The position numbers were made by a program, and so were the translations under genes. From NCBI GenBank assembly GCA_018240435.1, contig JAFEFT010000039.1:2759-40230 (forward strand): a stretch of 37,472 nucleotides of DNA. The letters run 5' to 3'. The notes under the pieces are model-generated. The model had not been told where the DNA came from and searched no databases. It saw only the letters and a list, made by a program, of their open reading frames with translations. Below are positions 1-7,650 of the stretch, piece after piece; the first letter of the stretch is position 1, and each line of letters begins with the position of its first letter. Origin of the DNA: Pseudomonadota bacterium. GTDB lineage: Bacteria; Pseudomonadota; Gammaproteobacteria; Xanthomonadales; Xanthomonadaceae.

Positions 1-872
1 TTGATCGGGTCGATCTCGGTGACCACGACACGGGCACCGTAGGCGCGCAGCGAATGCGCCGAGCCCTTGCCGACGTCGCCGTAGCCGCACACCACCGCGA
101 CCTTGCCGGCGAGCATCACGTCCATCGCGCGCTTCAGGCCGTCGGCCAGCGACTCGCGGCAGCCGTAGAGGTTGTCGAACTTCGACTTGGTCACCGAATC
201 GTTGACGTTGATCGCCGGCACCAGCAGCTTGCCGTCCTGCGCGAGCTGGTAGAGGCGGTGCACGCCGGTGGTGGTTTCCTCGGAGACGCCCTTCCAGTCC
301 TTGACGACACCGTGCCAGAAGCCCGGGCGCTCTTTCGCGACGCGCTTGAGCAGGTCCTTGATGACCTGTTCCTCGTGGTTGCCCGACGCGGTGTTGACCC
401 AGTCCGAACCGTTCTCGAGCTCGAAACCTTTGTGAATCAGCAAGGTCACGTCGCCGCCGTCGTCGACCACCAGCTGCGGGCCTTGGCCGTTCGGGAAGCT
501 CAGCGCGGCGAGCGTGCAATCCCAGTATTCCTCCAGCGTCTCGCCCTTCCACGCGAACACCGGGGTGCCCGACGCGGCGATCGCGGCGGCGGCATGATCT
601 TGCGTCGAAAAAATGTTGCACGAGGCCCAGCGCACCTGCGCGCCGAGATCGCGCAGCGTTTCGATCAGCACCGCGGTCTGGATGGTCATGTGCAGCGAGC
701 CGGTCACGCGCACGCCGGCGAGCGGCTTGGCGGGTGCGTACTTGCGGCGGATCGACATCAGCCCCGGCATCTCGTGCTCGGCGATGTCGATTTCCTTGCG
801 GCCCCAGTCGGCGAGCGACAGATCGGCGACCTTGTGGTCGTGGGCGGGGATGGGCTTGGCGACAGCGTTCAT
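1..872 (-). CDS. ahcY: Adenosylhomocysteinase, 3' part cut by the window edge
   Basis: Hydrolyses S-adenosylhomocysteine to adenosine and homocysteine, which removes the inhibitory product of SAM-dependent methylation. The frame is open from ATG 872-870 to the window edge, giving about 290 residues; the C-terminal part lies outside. Recognisable stretches are the N-terminal [15 protein letters not shown] and [18 protein letters not shown]-like blocks, a [12 protein letters not shown]-like region, the [20 protein letters not shown] block, and the NAD-binding start [20 protein letters not shown]. An AGGAG-like Shine-Dalgarno (GGAG, 880-883 on the complement) sits 8 nt before the start. The gene is transcribed leftwards and preceded by an SAH riboswitch, so expression should rise when SAH accumulates. 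Identification is secure; only the downstream partner genes are unseen. Confidence 0.97.
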   Translation of the reverse strand, partial: MNAVAKPIPAHDHKVADLSLADWGRKEIDIAEHEMPGLMSIRRKYAPAKPLAGVRVTGSLHMTIQTAVLIETLRDLGAQVRWASCNIFSTQDHAAAAIAASGTPVFAWKGETLEEYWDCTLAALSFPNGQGPQLVVDDGGDVTLLIHKGFELENGSDWVNTASGNHEEQVIKDLLKRVAKERPGFWHGVVKDWKGVSEETTTGVHRLYQLAQDGKLLVPAINVNDSVTKSKFDNLYGCRESLADGLKRAMDVMLAGKVAVVCGYGDVGKGSAHSLRAYGARVVVTEIDPI

Positions 873-909
873 CGGTGGACTCCGTTCGGGTGAGTGCCCG
901 CAGCCTGCC

Positions 910-930
910 GCCGGCTTCGCAGAAGCCGGC
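910..930 (-). promoter_or_regulatory. Perfect 9-bp hairpin in the ahcY leader
   Basis: Two 9-bp arms, GCCGGCTTC and GAAGCCGGC, flank a 3-nt loop between the riboswitch aptamer and the ahcY ribosome-binding site. No U-run follows, so it is not an intrinsic terminator. It may be part of the expression platform or simply a stable leader hairpin. Confidence 0.5.
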
Positions 931-949
931 ACGGCGCGCGGATCGTGAC

Positions 950-1168
950 GGGCGCGGTTGTGAAAACCGTCATGGCCACGCCGAGCCTGTTCCCGGAGAT
1001 TTCATCGTCGTCGCCAACCGTGCGTGGCGGGCCTTCCACGACCGTGCGTGGCGGACCTCCCACAACCGTTCGCGGTGAGCCCATCAAGAACCGTTCGTGG
1101 TGAGCCTGTCGAACCATGAACGGCTGCCTCGACACGACGACAAAACCGGGATTGCAGCGCCCCTCGGC
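950..1168 (-). promoter_or_regulatory. SAH riboswitch with greatly enlarged P2 arm, upstream of ahcY
   Basis: Read on the minus strand, the leader holds the conserved SAH-riboswitch 5' core GAGGGGCGCTGCAA (around 1152-1166) and the 3' core CAGGCTCGGC (980-989). All expected helices can be drawn. P1 is GCCGAG (1163-1168) with CTCGGC (980-985). P2 is TCCCGG (1146-1151) with CCGGGA (991-996), and it continues as GTCGTCG (1135-1141) with CGACGAC (1007-1013). The P4 pseudoknot is GGGCGC (1157-1162) with GCGCCC (950-955). The family normally has a P2 loop of only a few to some tens of nucleotides. Here about 149 nt lie inside P2, filled by tandem repeats. Known members of the class sit before ahcY and switch expression on when SAH binds. 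No U-tract terminator is seen, so control may be at translation. Confidence 0.85.
1016..1123. repeat. Four tandem ~24-bp repeats plus inverted end, inside the SAH riboswitch
   Basis: Units begin at 1016, 1040, 1064 and 1089, each starting (A/G)ACCGT(G/T)CG(T/C)GG. The last unit has the widespread intergenic form CCGTTCGTGGTGAGCCTGTC and is closed by the inverted end ACCATGAACGG (1113-1123), so it can fold as a hairpin. The units diverge progressively leftwards. The whole block sits within the P2 arm of the ahcY riboswitch. Confidence 0.8.
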
Positions 1169-1182
1169 GGGGAACCTCCGGA

Positions 1183-1188
1183 ATTATA
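1183..1188 (-). promoter_or_regulatory. Putative -10 element of the ahcY promoter
   Basis: A perfect TATAAT on the minus strand lies about 15 nt before the first riboswitch helix, which places transcription start near 1175, just ahead of the aptamer. No good -35 box is seen at 16-18 nt. The position relative to the riboswitch is the main support. Confidence 0.55.
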
Positions 1189-1310
1189 TCGCGGAATCGC
1201 GATGAAAAGATGAATTGCCGCGGTCGTCGTTCAAGCGGTGCGGCGTTCGCTGGGTAGCGCGTGGCGCAACCCATCGTGCGCATCGACGCCCAGCGTGCGC
1301 CGCGCCACCC

Positions 1311-3078
1311 TCACGAATGCGTCGCCTTGCGGCGCTCGCGGAAGCCTTGCGGCGGGCCATCGGCGCCAGGGTCGGTCGCCGGGTCGTGGCGCACCACGCG
1401 GTTGCGACCTTCGCGTTTGGCGCGGTACAGGGCGCCGTCGGCGTGGGCGAGCAGGTGTTGCAGTTCGTAGCCGGAGACGCGGGCGGCGGCGATGCCGAAG
1501 CTGGCGCTGAGCGGGAAGCCGGGGCTGTCGGGGGCGTCGCCCAGGGCGACGATCTGCGCGCGCATCGCTTCGGCGATGTCGGCGGCGCGTTCGGGCACGG
1601 TGTCCGGCAGCAGGATGGCGAATTCCTCGCCGCCCATTCGCCCGAACAGGTCCACCGAGCGCAGGTGGCGCTGGCAGGCGGCCACCGCGGCCAGCAGGGC
1701 GCTGTCGCCGGCGGCGTGGCCGTGGCTGTCGTTGATCTGCTTGAAATGGTCCAGGTCGATGGCGATCAGGCAAGCCTCGCGCAGCGATTTGGCGCAATAG
1801 CCCAGCTCGGCGCGGACGCGTTCGATGAAATGCTGGCGGTTGAGGATGCCGGTCAGGCCGTCGCGCTGCGCCAGTTTCTGGAACTTGCGCTCCGATCGCT
1901 TGGTGCGCCAGGCGTACAGGCCGATCGAGCCGAGCACGACCAGCAGCAGGGCGATGGCCAGTTCGATCTCGGTGCGGCTGCGGCGATCGACGGTGCGTTG
2001 CAGTTCCAGCACCTGGTTGCGCTGGCGCAGTGTCACCAGTTGCGCTTTTTTCTCCTGCACCTGCTGGTGGATTTGCTGGTAGGCCAGGGCGCGCGCGCTG
2101 AGGTCGTTGAGGTGGCCTTTTTCGGCGTCGGCGTAGCGGATGTACCAGTGCAGGGCGTCCGCTGCATCGCCTTTGGTTTGCGCAATTTCGTACAGCACCT
2201 GGCTGGCGGCGATCAATGCGACCGAGTTCGATCCGGTCTTGGCGGCCTGCAAGGCCAGCGCGCGCGCGCGTTCGCCATTGCCCTGTGCCCAGGCGATCCG
2301 CGCCAGCGTGGCCTGGACTTCTTCGCTCAGTGCCGGGTAGCCGATCCGGTCGATTTCGGCCAGATGCCGTTGCAGGGCGGCATCAGCGGCGACGGGCTGC
2401 TTGTGGTCGAGGTAGCGCTCGGCGGCGAGCACGCGGATGCTGTTGGCGTACAAGCCGTCGTTGGCTTGCGTGCAGCGCGCCAGCGCTTCCGGGTAGCCGG
2501 CCTCGAACGCGCCATCGGCGCGCTGCGACAGGGCGAGCATGCGGTAGTACTGCGCCTGGCAGGCGATGGCGTCGGAGTCGGCGGCGGCCAGCATTTGATC
2601 CGCATAGCGCAGGGCGAGCTCGATCTGGCCGGCTTGCGCGTAGAGCGAGGCGGCGTTGGACTGGATGCGTTGCCGGGTCGGCGGGTCGCGCACGGCGGGC
2701 AGGGCCGCGACCAGGCCATCGAGCAGGGCGTAGGCTTCCGCGTAGCGCGTCGCATTAGCCAGCACGGTGACCATCGAGCCGGTCGCGCGCAGGCGCAGAC
2801 AGCTGACGAAGGATCCGCAACGAAGCTTCGTCGTTGCCCTGATACCCGGCTTCCCAGCCGTGCAGGTAATGCAGCAGATCCTGCTGCGAGGGAGTCAGGG
2901 CGGTGGGATCGGCGTCGAGGCGATGCAGCAGCTCGACGAAGCGGGCGTGGTCGGCGGTCTTGATCCGGTCGGCCTGTTGCAGCAGGCCGGCTGGCGGCTC
3001 GGCGGCGACCGCCGCGGCCAGCGGCAACCACAGCGCCAGCACGATGCCAGTGACGGTACGCGCCGGTCGCGTGCTCAT
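1311..3078 (-). pseudogene. TPR-TM-GGDEF diguanylate cyclase, frameshifted (copy A)
   Basis: Homologue of the intact cyclase at 3786-5579. ATG 3078 opens a signal peptide (hydrophobic core GIVLALWLPLAAAVAA) and the motif ADRIKTADHARFVELLHRLD. This frame reads to about 2800 and then stops at about 2755. Homology resumes in another frame at LRLRATGSMVTVL (near 2800-2765) and continues through helical TPR-like repeats, a membrane segment (ELAIALLLVVLGSIGLYAW) and a complete GGDEF domain. The domain has GGEEF and an RSVD inhibitory site five residues upstream, both typical of an active, product-regulated enzyme. Compared with copy B, roughly 10 residues are missing at the junction, so a small out-of-frame deletion is likely. 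Either the gene is broken, or a shortened protein starts at ATG 2774 without the signal peptide, or the assembly has an error. Confidence 0.8.
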
Positions 3079-3140
3079 GGCGTGGTGGCCGCCAGCCCAG
3101 AGCCGGTGATTTTCTCCACGTCCTGTGAAAAAGGTCGCGC

Positions 3141-3169
3141 GGCCAGTCCGGTACACGCCCGGACTGGCC
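3141..3169 (-). terminator. 11-bp perfect hairpin between precursor A and cyclase A
   Basis: GGCCAGTCCGG and CCGGACTGGCC pair around a 7-nt loop. On the minus strand a TTTTT run follows 8 nt after the stem, too far for a textbook intrinsic terminator. It could attenuate read-through from the precursor gene into the cyclase gene. Confidence 0.35.
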
Positions 3170-3251
3170 TTGCTGGGTCAATCGATGGCGTGATCAATCC
3201 AGAGCGGGCCATCCATGGCCAGCCATCGAGGCTGAAGAAAAACATCGCATC

Positions 3252-3533
3252 TCAGGCAATGCAAGCATGGGGCTGGCGGCGGACATCCTCGTCCTCGCAA
3301 TCCGGCACATCGTCCTCGTCTTCGTCGTCCTTGCCCGTAGTTATGTTCTTGTGCGCGATGGTGCGGCTGCCGCTGAGGGCTTCCAGCGCGGCACGGTCGA
3401 AGTTGTGGATCGCCGCGCGCGCCAGCGGATCGAGCGCGGCTTCGTCCATGATCCGATCCAGCGCGCCGGAGTCGGCGTCATGCCATTGCGCGTTGGCACC
3501 GACGCGTTGCAGGAATTCGGTGATGCAGGTCAT
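3252..3533 (-). CDS. Borosin precursor-like peptide A, BBD-type helical leader with acidic tail
   Basis: Encodes 93 residues from ATG 3533, chosen because a GGGG-type Shine-Dalgarno lies 8-10 nt upstream and the start matches that of copy B. Residues 1-55 form a predicted helical domain (FLQRVGANA, ALDRIMDEAALDP, AAIHNFDRAALEALSG). They align without a gap to the peptide at 5602-5889, with 17 identities in 68 by my count. The helical part resembles the borosin-binding domain of SonA-type precursors. After it come SRTIAHKNITTG, then a run of Asp/Glu (KDDEDEDD) and an Arg/His/Cys tail. If it is a methyltransferase substrate, the core is the segment around residues 56-67. That segment is more polar than usual, so this copy could be diverged or non-substrate. 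Confidence 0.65.
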   Translation of the reverse strand: MTCITEFLQRVGANAQWHDADSGALDRIMDEAALDPLARAAIHNFDRAALEALSGSRTIAHKNITTGKDDEDEDDVPDCEDEDVRRQPHACIA

Positions 3534-3785
3534 GGTTTTCCCCAAGGTTGAACCGGACGACGGTACCGGCAGCCGTTCGCGCCGAGCCGCTGCGTCCGGG
3601 CGGCTCCTGCCGGGGGGCGACGATAGCGCAATCGAGGCGATTCGTCGGCGGCGGTGCATCTGCATCGTGTTCGCCAACGGCGAGCGCCTGCCGATGCAGG
3701 TCAGCGGGCAGGTGGTGGGCCAGAGAAGGTTTTTCAGGGCTGCCGGTGGTGCGGTGGCGCGTGCCGCCGTTCCGCGATGGCGATG

Positions 3786-5579
3786 CTACCCGTGCCGCCG
3801 CTCCGGCACGCCCGGTGGCGGGCCATCGCTGACGAGCGCAACGGTGCCGTGTGCGATCACCCGATCGCGGCCACTGCGCTTGGCCTGATACAGCGCGTCG
3901 TCGGCCTGCGCCAGCAGTTGCGTCAGGTCGTAGCCGGCGGCGCGCGCCGAGGCGATGCCGAAGCTGGCTGTCACCGCAAACGCCGGCCCGCCGTCAGAAC
4001 CTTGCAGCGCCGCAATTTGCGCCCGCATCATCTCGGCGATATCGGCGGCGCGGGCGGGAATGGTGTCGGGTAGCAGGATGCCAAACTCTTCGCCGCCGAG
4101 CCGGCCGAAGATGTCCACCGAGCGCAGATGTTTTTGACAAGCGGCCACCGCGGCCTTCAATGCGACATCGCCGGCGGCGTGACCGTGGGTATCGTTGATC
4201 TGCTTGAAGTGATCGAGATCGAACGAAATCAAACTGGCCTCTCGCAACGACTTTCGGCAATAGCGTAATTCGGCCTGCGCGCACTCGATGAAGTATTGCC
4301 GATTGTGGATTTCGGTCAGGCCGTCGCGCTGCGCGAGCTTCTGGAACTTCAACTGCGAGCGCCGCGTCCGCAGCGCATACAGGCCGAGTGAGCCGAGCAG
4401 CACCAGCAGCAAGGCGACGCCCAATCGCACCGCCAGCAGACTTTTGGCATCGACTTCGCGCTTGAGCTTGAGCAACTGATTTTGCTGATTGAGGGCGGCG
4501 ATTTCAGCCTTGCGCGCGGCCACTTGCTGATGGACTTGCTGGTAGGCCAGCGCGCGCGCGCTGACGTCGCTCAGGTAGCCTTTGTCGGCGGCGGCGAATT
4601 TTTCGTGCCAATCGAGCGCCGCCACGGCGTCGCCGCGATGCTTGGCATCGCGATAGAGCACGCCGAAAGCATCGGCGGCGGCTTCGGTGCTCTGGTTTTT
4701 CGGCACTTCCGAAGCCGCGCGCTGGGCGTAGCTCCGCGCCTGCTCGGCATCGCCTGCCTTTTCTTCCGCCAACGCCAGCACCGCGTCCACTTCCGAGGTG
4801 GTGGCCGGATAGTGGGTGGCCTGAGTTTGCTCGTAGTGCTGTCGCAGTATCGCGATCGCGTCTTGCGTGCGGCCATGATCGAGGTAGTAGCGAGCCGCTT
4901 GGGAGCGCGTGATCGCCGCGTAGATTGGCTCGCCGATGTTTTCGCAGGCGGTGATCGTGTTTTCGAAGTCCTGATCCGCCAGCGTGACTGATTTGTCCTG
5001 CCGCAACGCCAGTACCCGCAGCGCGCCGCCCTTGCACGGGCCGTGAGAGGTCGGGTCGGCAGCGATATATTTATTCGCGAATGACAATCCCAGCTCGTAC
5101 TGCCCCGCCTGACTGAACAGCATCGAAGCCACGCCCAGAGCCTGCGCACGCGCATCCGGATCGGTGGCCTGTGGCAGCACGTCGAGCACTTTGCTCAATC
5201 GCGTATAGGCTTCGAGGTTGCGCGATGCGATCGTCAACAGGTTGACAGAGGTCACGCCGGCGCGCAGGCGAACAGTGGCATCTTGCTGGCTGTCGATGAT
5301 TGCGTCGAATGCCGGCATCGCCTTGGCGAAATCGCCGGAAAACGCCAGTTGCCAGGCATGCAGGTATTGCAGATAACTGCGTTGCTGCGGCGTGAGCGAC
5401 GCGTGCTCGCCGTCGAGTTGCGTCAGGATGCTCTGGAAGGTGCGATTGTCGGAGGTCTTGATCGCATCGGCGCGCTTGAGCAGGGCGGCGACATCGTCCG
5501 CCAATGCGACCGGCGCGTATGCCGCCACCGCGAGCGCGATGGCGAGCGTAATTGCGCGCTGGCAAGAGCGAAAGCGCAT
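3786..5579 (-). CDS. Diguanylate cyclase with secreted TPR sensor region (copy B)
   Basis: A 597-residue membrane enzyme predicted to make cyclic di-GMP from two GTP. Residues 1-27 are a signal peptide ending in ALA. Residues 30-345 are helical repeat (TPR-like) and would lie in the periplasm. A short coiled coil (about 350-378) precedes one membrane helix (382-403), and the GGDEF domain fills 415-575 in the cytoplasm. GGEEF is at 495-499 and the RxxD inhibitory site (RSVD) at 486-489, so both catalysis and product inhibition are expected. The start ATG 5579 is 22 nt after the stop of precursor B, so the two are almost surely co-transcribed. The pair repeats as precursor A plus cyclase A downstream. 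What the TPR region senses is unknown. Confidence 0.9.
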   Translation of the reverse strand: MRFRSCQRAITLAIALAVAAYAPVALADDVAALLKRADAIKTSDNRTFQSILTQLDGEHASLTPQQRSYLQYLHAWQLAFSGDFAKAMPAFDAIIDSQQDATVRLRAGVTSVNLLTIASRNLEAYTRLSKVLDVLPQATDPDARAQALGVASMLFSQAGQYELGLSFANKYIAADPTSHGPCKGGALRVLALRQDKSVTLADQDFENTITACENIGEPIYAAITRSQAARYYLDHGRTQDAIAILRQHYEQTQATHYPATTSEVDAVLALAEEKAGDAEQARSYAQRAASEVPKNQSTEAAADAFGVLYRDAKHRGDAVAALDWHEKFAAADKGYLSDVSARALAYQQVHQQVAARKAEIAALNQQNQLLKLKREVDAKSLLAVRLGVALLLVLLGSLGLYALRTRRSQLKFQKLAQRDGLTEIHNRQYFIECAQAELRYCRKSLREASLISFDLDHFKQINDTHGHAAGDVALKAAVAACQKHLRSVDIFGRLGGEEFGILLPDTIPARAADIAEMMRAQIAALQGSDGGPAFAVTASFGIASARAAGYDLTQLLAQADDALYQAKRSGRDRVIAHGTVALVSDGPPPGVPERRHG

Positions 5580-5601
5580 CGCGACGACGCCAGTTGTCGC
5601 C

Positions 5602-5889
5602 CTAGAGCGCGCCGATTTCGGCCAGCGCCATCCGGATTTCGTCGTCGTCGCGCTGCGGTTCGTCTGGTTTGTCGTCCTCGTCTTCCTTCACCGGGAACAG
5701 CAAACAGGCAACGACGTGCTTCGCGCCCAGCGCGAGGGGAAGCGATCGACCGTCAGCGCGCGCCAATGCCGCTTGTTCGAATGGCGACAGACCTCGTGCA
5801 TTCATCACAGTCTGCAAGGTATTTGCGTCGGCATGGCGGAGGCTGGCGTCCTGACCCATTGTCTCGAGAAACGCGATCGCATCGTGCAT
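5602..5889 (-). CDS. Borosin precursor-like peptide B, BBD-type leader and hydrophobic core
   Basis: Encodes 95 residues from ATG 5889. The N-terminal part (1-55) has the pattern AIAFLETMGQDASLRHAD, then TLQTVMNARGLSP and LARADGRSLPLALG. This three-helix pattern with GQDA, GLS and a Gly end matches the borosin-binding domain of SonA of Shewanella, as I recall that sequence. The following segment KHVVACLLFPV (57-67) is hydrophobic and beta-branched, as expected for a backbone-N-methylated core. It is followed by KEDEDDKPDE and a second acidic stretch. The gene lies in the same direction as, and 187 nt below, the methyltransferase-acetyltransferase pair, and 22 nt above cyclase B. The role as substrate is inferred from this context and from similarity; it is not proven. 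Confidence 0.75.
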   Translation of the reverse strand: MHDAIAFLETMGQDASLRHADANTLQTVMNARGLSPFEQAALARADGRSLPLALGAKHVVACLLFPVKEDEDDKPDEPQRDDDEIRMALAEIGAL

Positions 5890-6076
5890 GGTCGTGATCC
5901 GTGTGGGTTGTGGGAAATGTTCGCGGGGGTCGCAGTGGCGCCAGCGCCGTACTCCCCGTCGCGACGCATCGCCCATGGTGCACTCGCGATGGCGGCTCGA
6001 CAAGGGCGATGGTCGCCTCGATGGGTCGAAATTCGTGACTGCCCAAGCGGTTTGCAGCATTCGCGGGTCGCACGAC

Positions 6077-6640
6077 TCACGAGGGTTGGCGGGCGTGCCA
6101 CGCCAGCCATGTTTGCCGATGCGCGGTGCGGATGCGCAAATCCGGATCGCCTGATGCGGCCATCGCCGCCCGATCCAACTCGAAGCCGATGCCGCGAACA
6201 GCGCGATCGGCGGCCTTGTTGGCCGACGGAAACCGGCCTTCGACGGCATCGACCGGCAAGCACGCAAACAAGCGTGCGACGAATCCGGTCAGGATTTCCG
6301 ATGGATAACCTTTGCCATGCGCATGGCGATCGAGAACCAGGCCGATTTCGAGGCGCGCCGCCATCGAGTCGAATGCGTGGCAGCCGACGAAGCCCAGGGT
6401 TCGGTCGGTCGCCGCTTCGACGATCGCCAGCAACAGCACGCGCAAGGGATTGGATTCGTGCGAGCGCAGCAGGTTCGCAAAAGCGCGGGTGGCTACCTGT
6501 GCGGTCATTGGTGGCGCGATCAGCCGCATGGTGGCATCGTCGGTATACAGCGCGCAGAACATCGCCTGATCCTCGGCATGCACGGGCCGAACGCAAAGTC
6601 GTTGGGTGGCGAATGCAAAATCGGCTGTTTCCGCGCTCAT
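6077..6640 (-). CDS. GNAT-family N-acetyltransferase
   Basis: A 187-residue protein of the RimJ/RimL-like GNAT fold, which moves an acetyl group from acetyl-CoA to an amine. Seen are the N-terminal TQRLCVRPVHAED strand, the LEIGLVLDRHAHGKGYPSEIL block (97-117) with the HGKGY acetyl-CoA loop at 108-112, and the C-terminal ANKAADRAVRGIGFE motif typical of the family. Its ATG (6640-6638) overlaps the stop of the upstream methyltransferase (ATGA), which implies translational coupling. Because of this coupling it may modify the same peptide or confer self-protection, but a substrate cannot be read from sequence. Confidence 0.88.
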   Translation of the reverse strand: MSAETADFAFATQRLCVRPVHAEDQAMFCALYTDDATMRLIAPPMTAQVATRAFANLLRSHESNPLRVLLLAIVEAATDRTLGFVGCHAFDSMAARLEIGLVLDRHAHGKGYPSEILTGFVARLFACLPVDAVEGRFPSANKAADRAVRGIGFELDRAAMAASGDPDLRIRTAHRQTWLAWHARQPS

Positions 6641-7452
6641 CCGCCCATTTTCTCCAGCACATCGAGCACGCTCAGTCGCGCGCGAATTTCACGATCTGGT
6701 TTCAGGCGGCGGGCCGGCGGCACGACCAGCGTGTGCTCTTGCGTTACCTCGGCATCGACCAGGTCGCGCAATGGCAGACGACGAACCTGCGCACGTTCGA
6801 TAGGCAACGTCGCGCCGCGATATAGGATGACTGGGTGATCGAGCGGATAGTCGCGCGCCAGCCGATCCACCAGCACCTGTCGATACGCCGCGGCGGTGCC
6901 GAGCTTGGCCAGCGACTGGTCGCCGACCACGCCGACCTGCCACACGATCAGGTAGGCGCCAGGGTCGATGAGGCGCTCATACAGCAGCAACTGGCTGGCC
7001 TCGTAGTGCTGGCAACCGCAGCGGCCGGGATCGATACCGAGGTCGGCGTACAGGCAATCCTCGGCCGAGATACCCGGCTCCATGCGCGCATCGAAACCTT
7101 CGCTGCGGGCAATTTCGATGGCTTTGTGCGAGGGCCAGACGAACACGCCGGGATGGCCGTAGAAGGCGGCGACGACCTGCTTGCCGGCGCGCACTTCGGT
7201 CAACATCGCCTCGACCATCTCGCGATAGGTCTGCATCCGCGATTTGCCCTCGCGGTAGTGCGGCTGCAGGCTGCGCACGTCGGGGTTCATGCCGGCGATC
7301 CATTGCTCGACGATGCCGTCGGACATGCCGGCGAACACCACGTCGGCCTGTTCGATGTAGCTGCGCGCCAGCGGGCTCAGGTGCGAGCCGAGGGTCATGC
7401 CGACGCCGACGCAGGTCAGGCTGCCGGGGCGGGTGGGGCTGGGGTCGGGCAC
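6637..7452 (-). CDS. Split-borosin peptide-backbone alpha-N-methyltransferase (SonM/OphMA type)
   Basis: A SAM-dependent methyltransferase of the tetrapyrrole-methylase fold, 271 residues from GTG 7452. That start gives a GAG ribosome-binding site and a length near SonM. The SAM-site block GSLTCVGVGMTLGSHLSPLA is at 10-29. The loop KSRMQTYREM (70-79) carries the Arg and Tyr that are catalytic in OphMA. FYGHPGVFVWPSH (97-109), MEPGISAEDCLYADLGIDP (124-142) and HYEASQLLLY (149-158) are near-signature segments of borosin enzymes and distinguish it from cobalamin or 16S rRNA (RsmI) methylases. The enzyme has no fused precursor, so it is the split type acting on a separate peptide. Two candidate substrates are encoded downstream on the same strand. 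Confidence 0.88.
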   Translation of the reverse strand: MPDPSPTRPGSLTCVGVGMTLGSHLSPLARSYIEQADVVFAGMSDGIVEQWIAGMNPDVRSLQPHYREGKSRMQTYREMVEAMLTEVRAGKQVVAAFYGHPGVFVWPSHKAIEIARSEGFDARMEPGISAEDCLYADLGIDPGRCGCQHYEASQLLLYERLIDPGAYLIVWQVGVVGDQSLAKLGTAAAYRQVLVDRLARDYPLDHPVILYRGATLPIERAQVRRLPLRDLVDAEVTQEHTLVVPPARRLKPDREIRARLSVLDVLEKMGG

Positions 7453-7650
7453 GGGTCGTCTCGGATGGCGACTGGATGGGTGGGCGGTTTCGGCCAGCGT
7501 TGCGGCGGATCGTTGCAGCGGATCGTTGCGGCCTCGTCCCGCTGCCGGCAGGCATGGCGCTTCCGGCACATGCGCCTGGGCTTGCGCCCGGCGTAGCCTG
7601 CCCTCACCTGAAGGGTGGCGCAAGCACGCGAGTGCAAGGGAGGCGAGACG

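Noticed and set aside
2755-2830. Programmed ribosomal frameshift in cyclase A
   Set aside because: No slippery heptamer or downstream stem is evident, and copy B has about ten extra residues here, so a deletion explains it better.
6637-7452. Annotation of the methyltransferase as a precorrin/uroporphyrin or RsmI-type methylase
   Set aside because: No cobalamin or siroheme gene is nearby, and the YGHPGVF, GISAED and YEASQ segments fit borosin enzymes better.
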